Shown: positions 5,932 through 6,265 of the stretch, one piece after another
Numbering within the stretch: position 1 is the first letter of the stretch
Layout: every line of letters starts with the position of its first letter
NCBI GenBank assembly: GCA_023253615.1
Contig: JALRFZ010000107.1
Location: 1 to 6,265, forward strand
DNA: 6,265 nucleotides
Source: Verrucomicrobiales bacterium
GTDB lineage: Bacteria > Verrucomicrobiota > Verrucomicrobiia > Verrucomicrobiales > DEV007
Direction of reading: 5' to 3'
The notes under the pieces: generated by a model
Database searches by the model: none
What the model was told of the DNA's origin: nothing
What the model saw: only the letters and a program-made list of their open reading frames with translations
Translations under genes and position numbers: made by a program

Positions 5932-6265
5932 GCCTGACGCAGGCCGGCCTGGTGGCCGTGCTGTTCACCGCCGGGACGTTCCTGGTCCTGCACCGGTCGC
6001 TCACCCGGATCATCCTGGGGATCGGGCTGCTCGGCAACGGGGTCAACCTCCTGATCCTCACCGCCGGCAGCCGGCCCGGTGACGCTCCCATCGTCGGATC
6101 CGGCTCCGACCCGACGGACCCGGTCCCCCAGGCCCTGGTCCTCACGGCCATCGTCATCGGGCTGGCCGTGGTCGCGTTCCTGTTGTCCATGGCCTACCGG
6201 TCGTGGACGATCGACGGCAACGACGTCGTCGAGGACGACCTGAGCGACCGGCGCATCGCCACGGA
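5928..6265 (+). CDS. mrpC: Na+/H+ antiporter subunit MrpC (MnhC), 3' end outside window
   Basis: At least 112 residues of MrpC, the NuoK-like membrane subunit of the Mrp antiporter, are encoded before the window ends in mid-codon. NuoK-type features are clear: a first helix (AGLVAVLFTAGTFLVLHR, about 6-23), a second helix containing GIGLLGNGVNLLIL (31-44), and the hallmark DPVPQALVLTAIVIG (64-78) leading into a third helix that ends near residue 90. The loop between helices two and three (PIVGSGSDPTD) is short. After the third helix comes a hydrophilic acidic tail (DGNDVVEDDL) that continues past the edge, so the protein is slightly longer than compact MrpC homologues. The start is GTG 5928, overlapping the mrpB stop by four bases. 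MrpD would be expected next. It was missing from the supplied open-frame predictions only because it has no stop inside the window; the translation is mine. Confidence 0.9.
   Translation, partial: MSLTQAGLVAVLFTAGTFLVLHRSLTRIILGIGLLGNGVNLLILTAGSRPGDAPIVGSGSDPTDPVPQALVLTAIVIGLAVVAFLLSMAYRSWTIDGNDVVEDDLSDRRIAT

Noticed and set aside
1..6265. CRISPR arrays, tRNA or rRNA genes, tandem repeats, riboswitches
   Set aside because: I found no repeat-spacer pattern, no cloverleaf-like stretch and no rRNA-like sequence. Almost all of the window is coding.

Overview
The window reads as two unrelated pieces of genome joined at about position 4550. The left three quarters (1-4552) is GC-rich bacterial DNA with C-ending codons (CTC, GCC, ATC). 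Its gene content looks Gram-negative, and Verrucomicrobiota is my best but unproven guess. The right quarter (4553-6265) is still richer in G-ending codons (CTG, GTG), has almost no lysine, and starts its genes with GTG after an ideal Shine-Dalgarno. This suits a high-GC actinobacterium, perhaps Acidimicrobiia. Both taxon calls rest on style, not on a search.

Left part: a Yej-type (SBP family 5) peptide ABC importer operon, all on the + strand. It begins with the C-terminus of a YejE-like inner-membrane permease (2-259). A small toxin-antitoxin locus follows: an intact UPF0175 antitoxin (280-528) overlapping a decayed DUF3368/PIN toxin (525-855). Next come a YejA-like secreted peptide-binding protein (894-2948), a complete DppD/YejF-like ATPase (2948-4036), and the first ~170 residues of a DppF-like second ATPase (from 4043). 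The binding protein would deliver peptides to the permeases, and the two ATPases would drive import. The toxin-antitoxin pair is a passenger inside the operon.

Right part: an Mrp (Mnh) multisubunit Na+/H+ antiporter operon. It holds the C-terminal ~295 residues of MrpA, a complete MrpB (5434-5931) and MrpC running off the window edge (from 5928). The genes are linked by GTGA stop/start overlaps with GGAGG seven bases upstream.

The junction is in frame, so one continuous 464-codon frame (4043-5437) joins half an ABC ATPase to the tail of MrpA. The ATPase half lacks Walker B and the H-loop, and the MrpA half lacks its proton-channel N-terminus, so neither activity should survive. With the abrupt change in codon use and initiation style, an assembly chimera is the leading explanation; a genuine rearrangement is possible but less likely. 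I found no convincing undescribed system. The points most worth checking are this junction, the broken toxin with an intact antitoxin inside a transporter operon, and an unusual N-terminal extension and hairpin at the start of the first ATPase.
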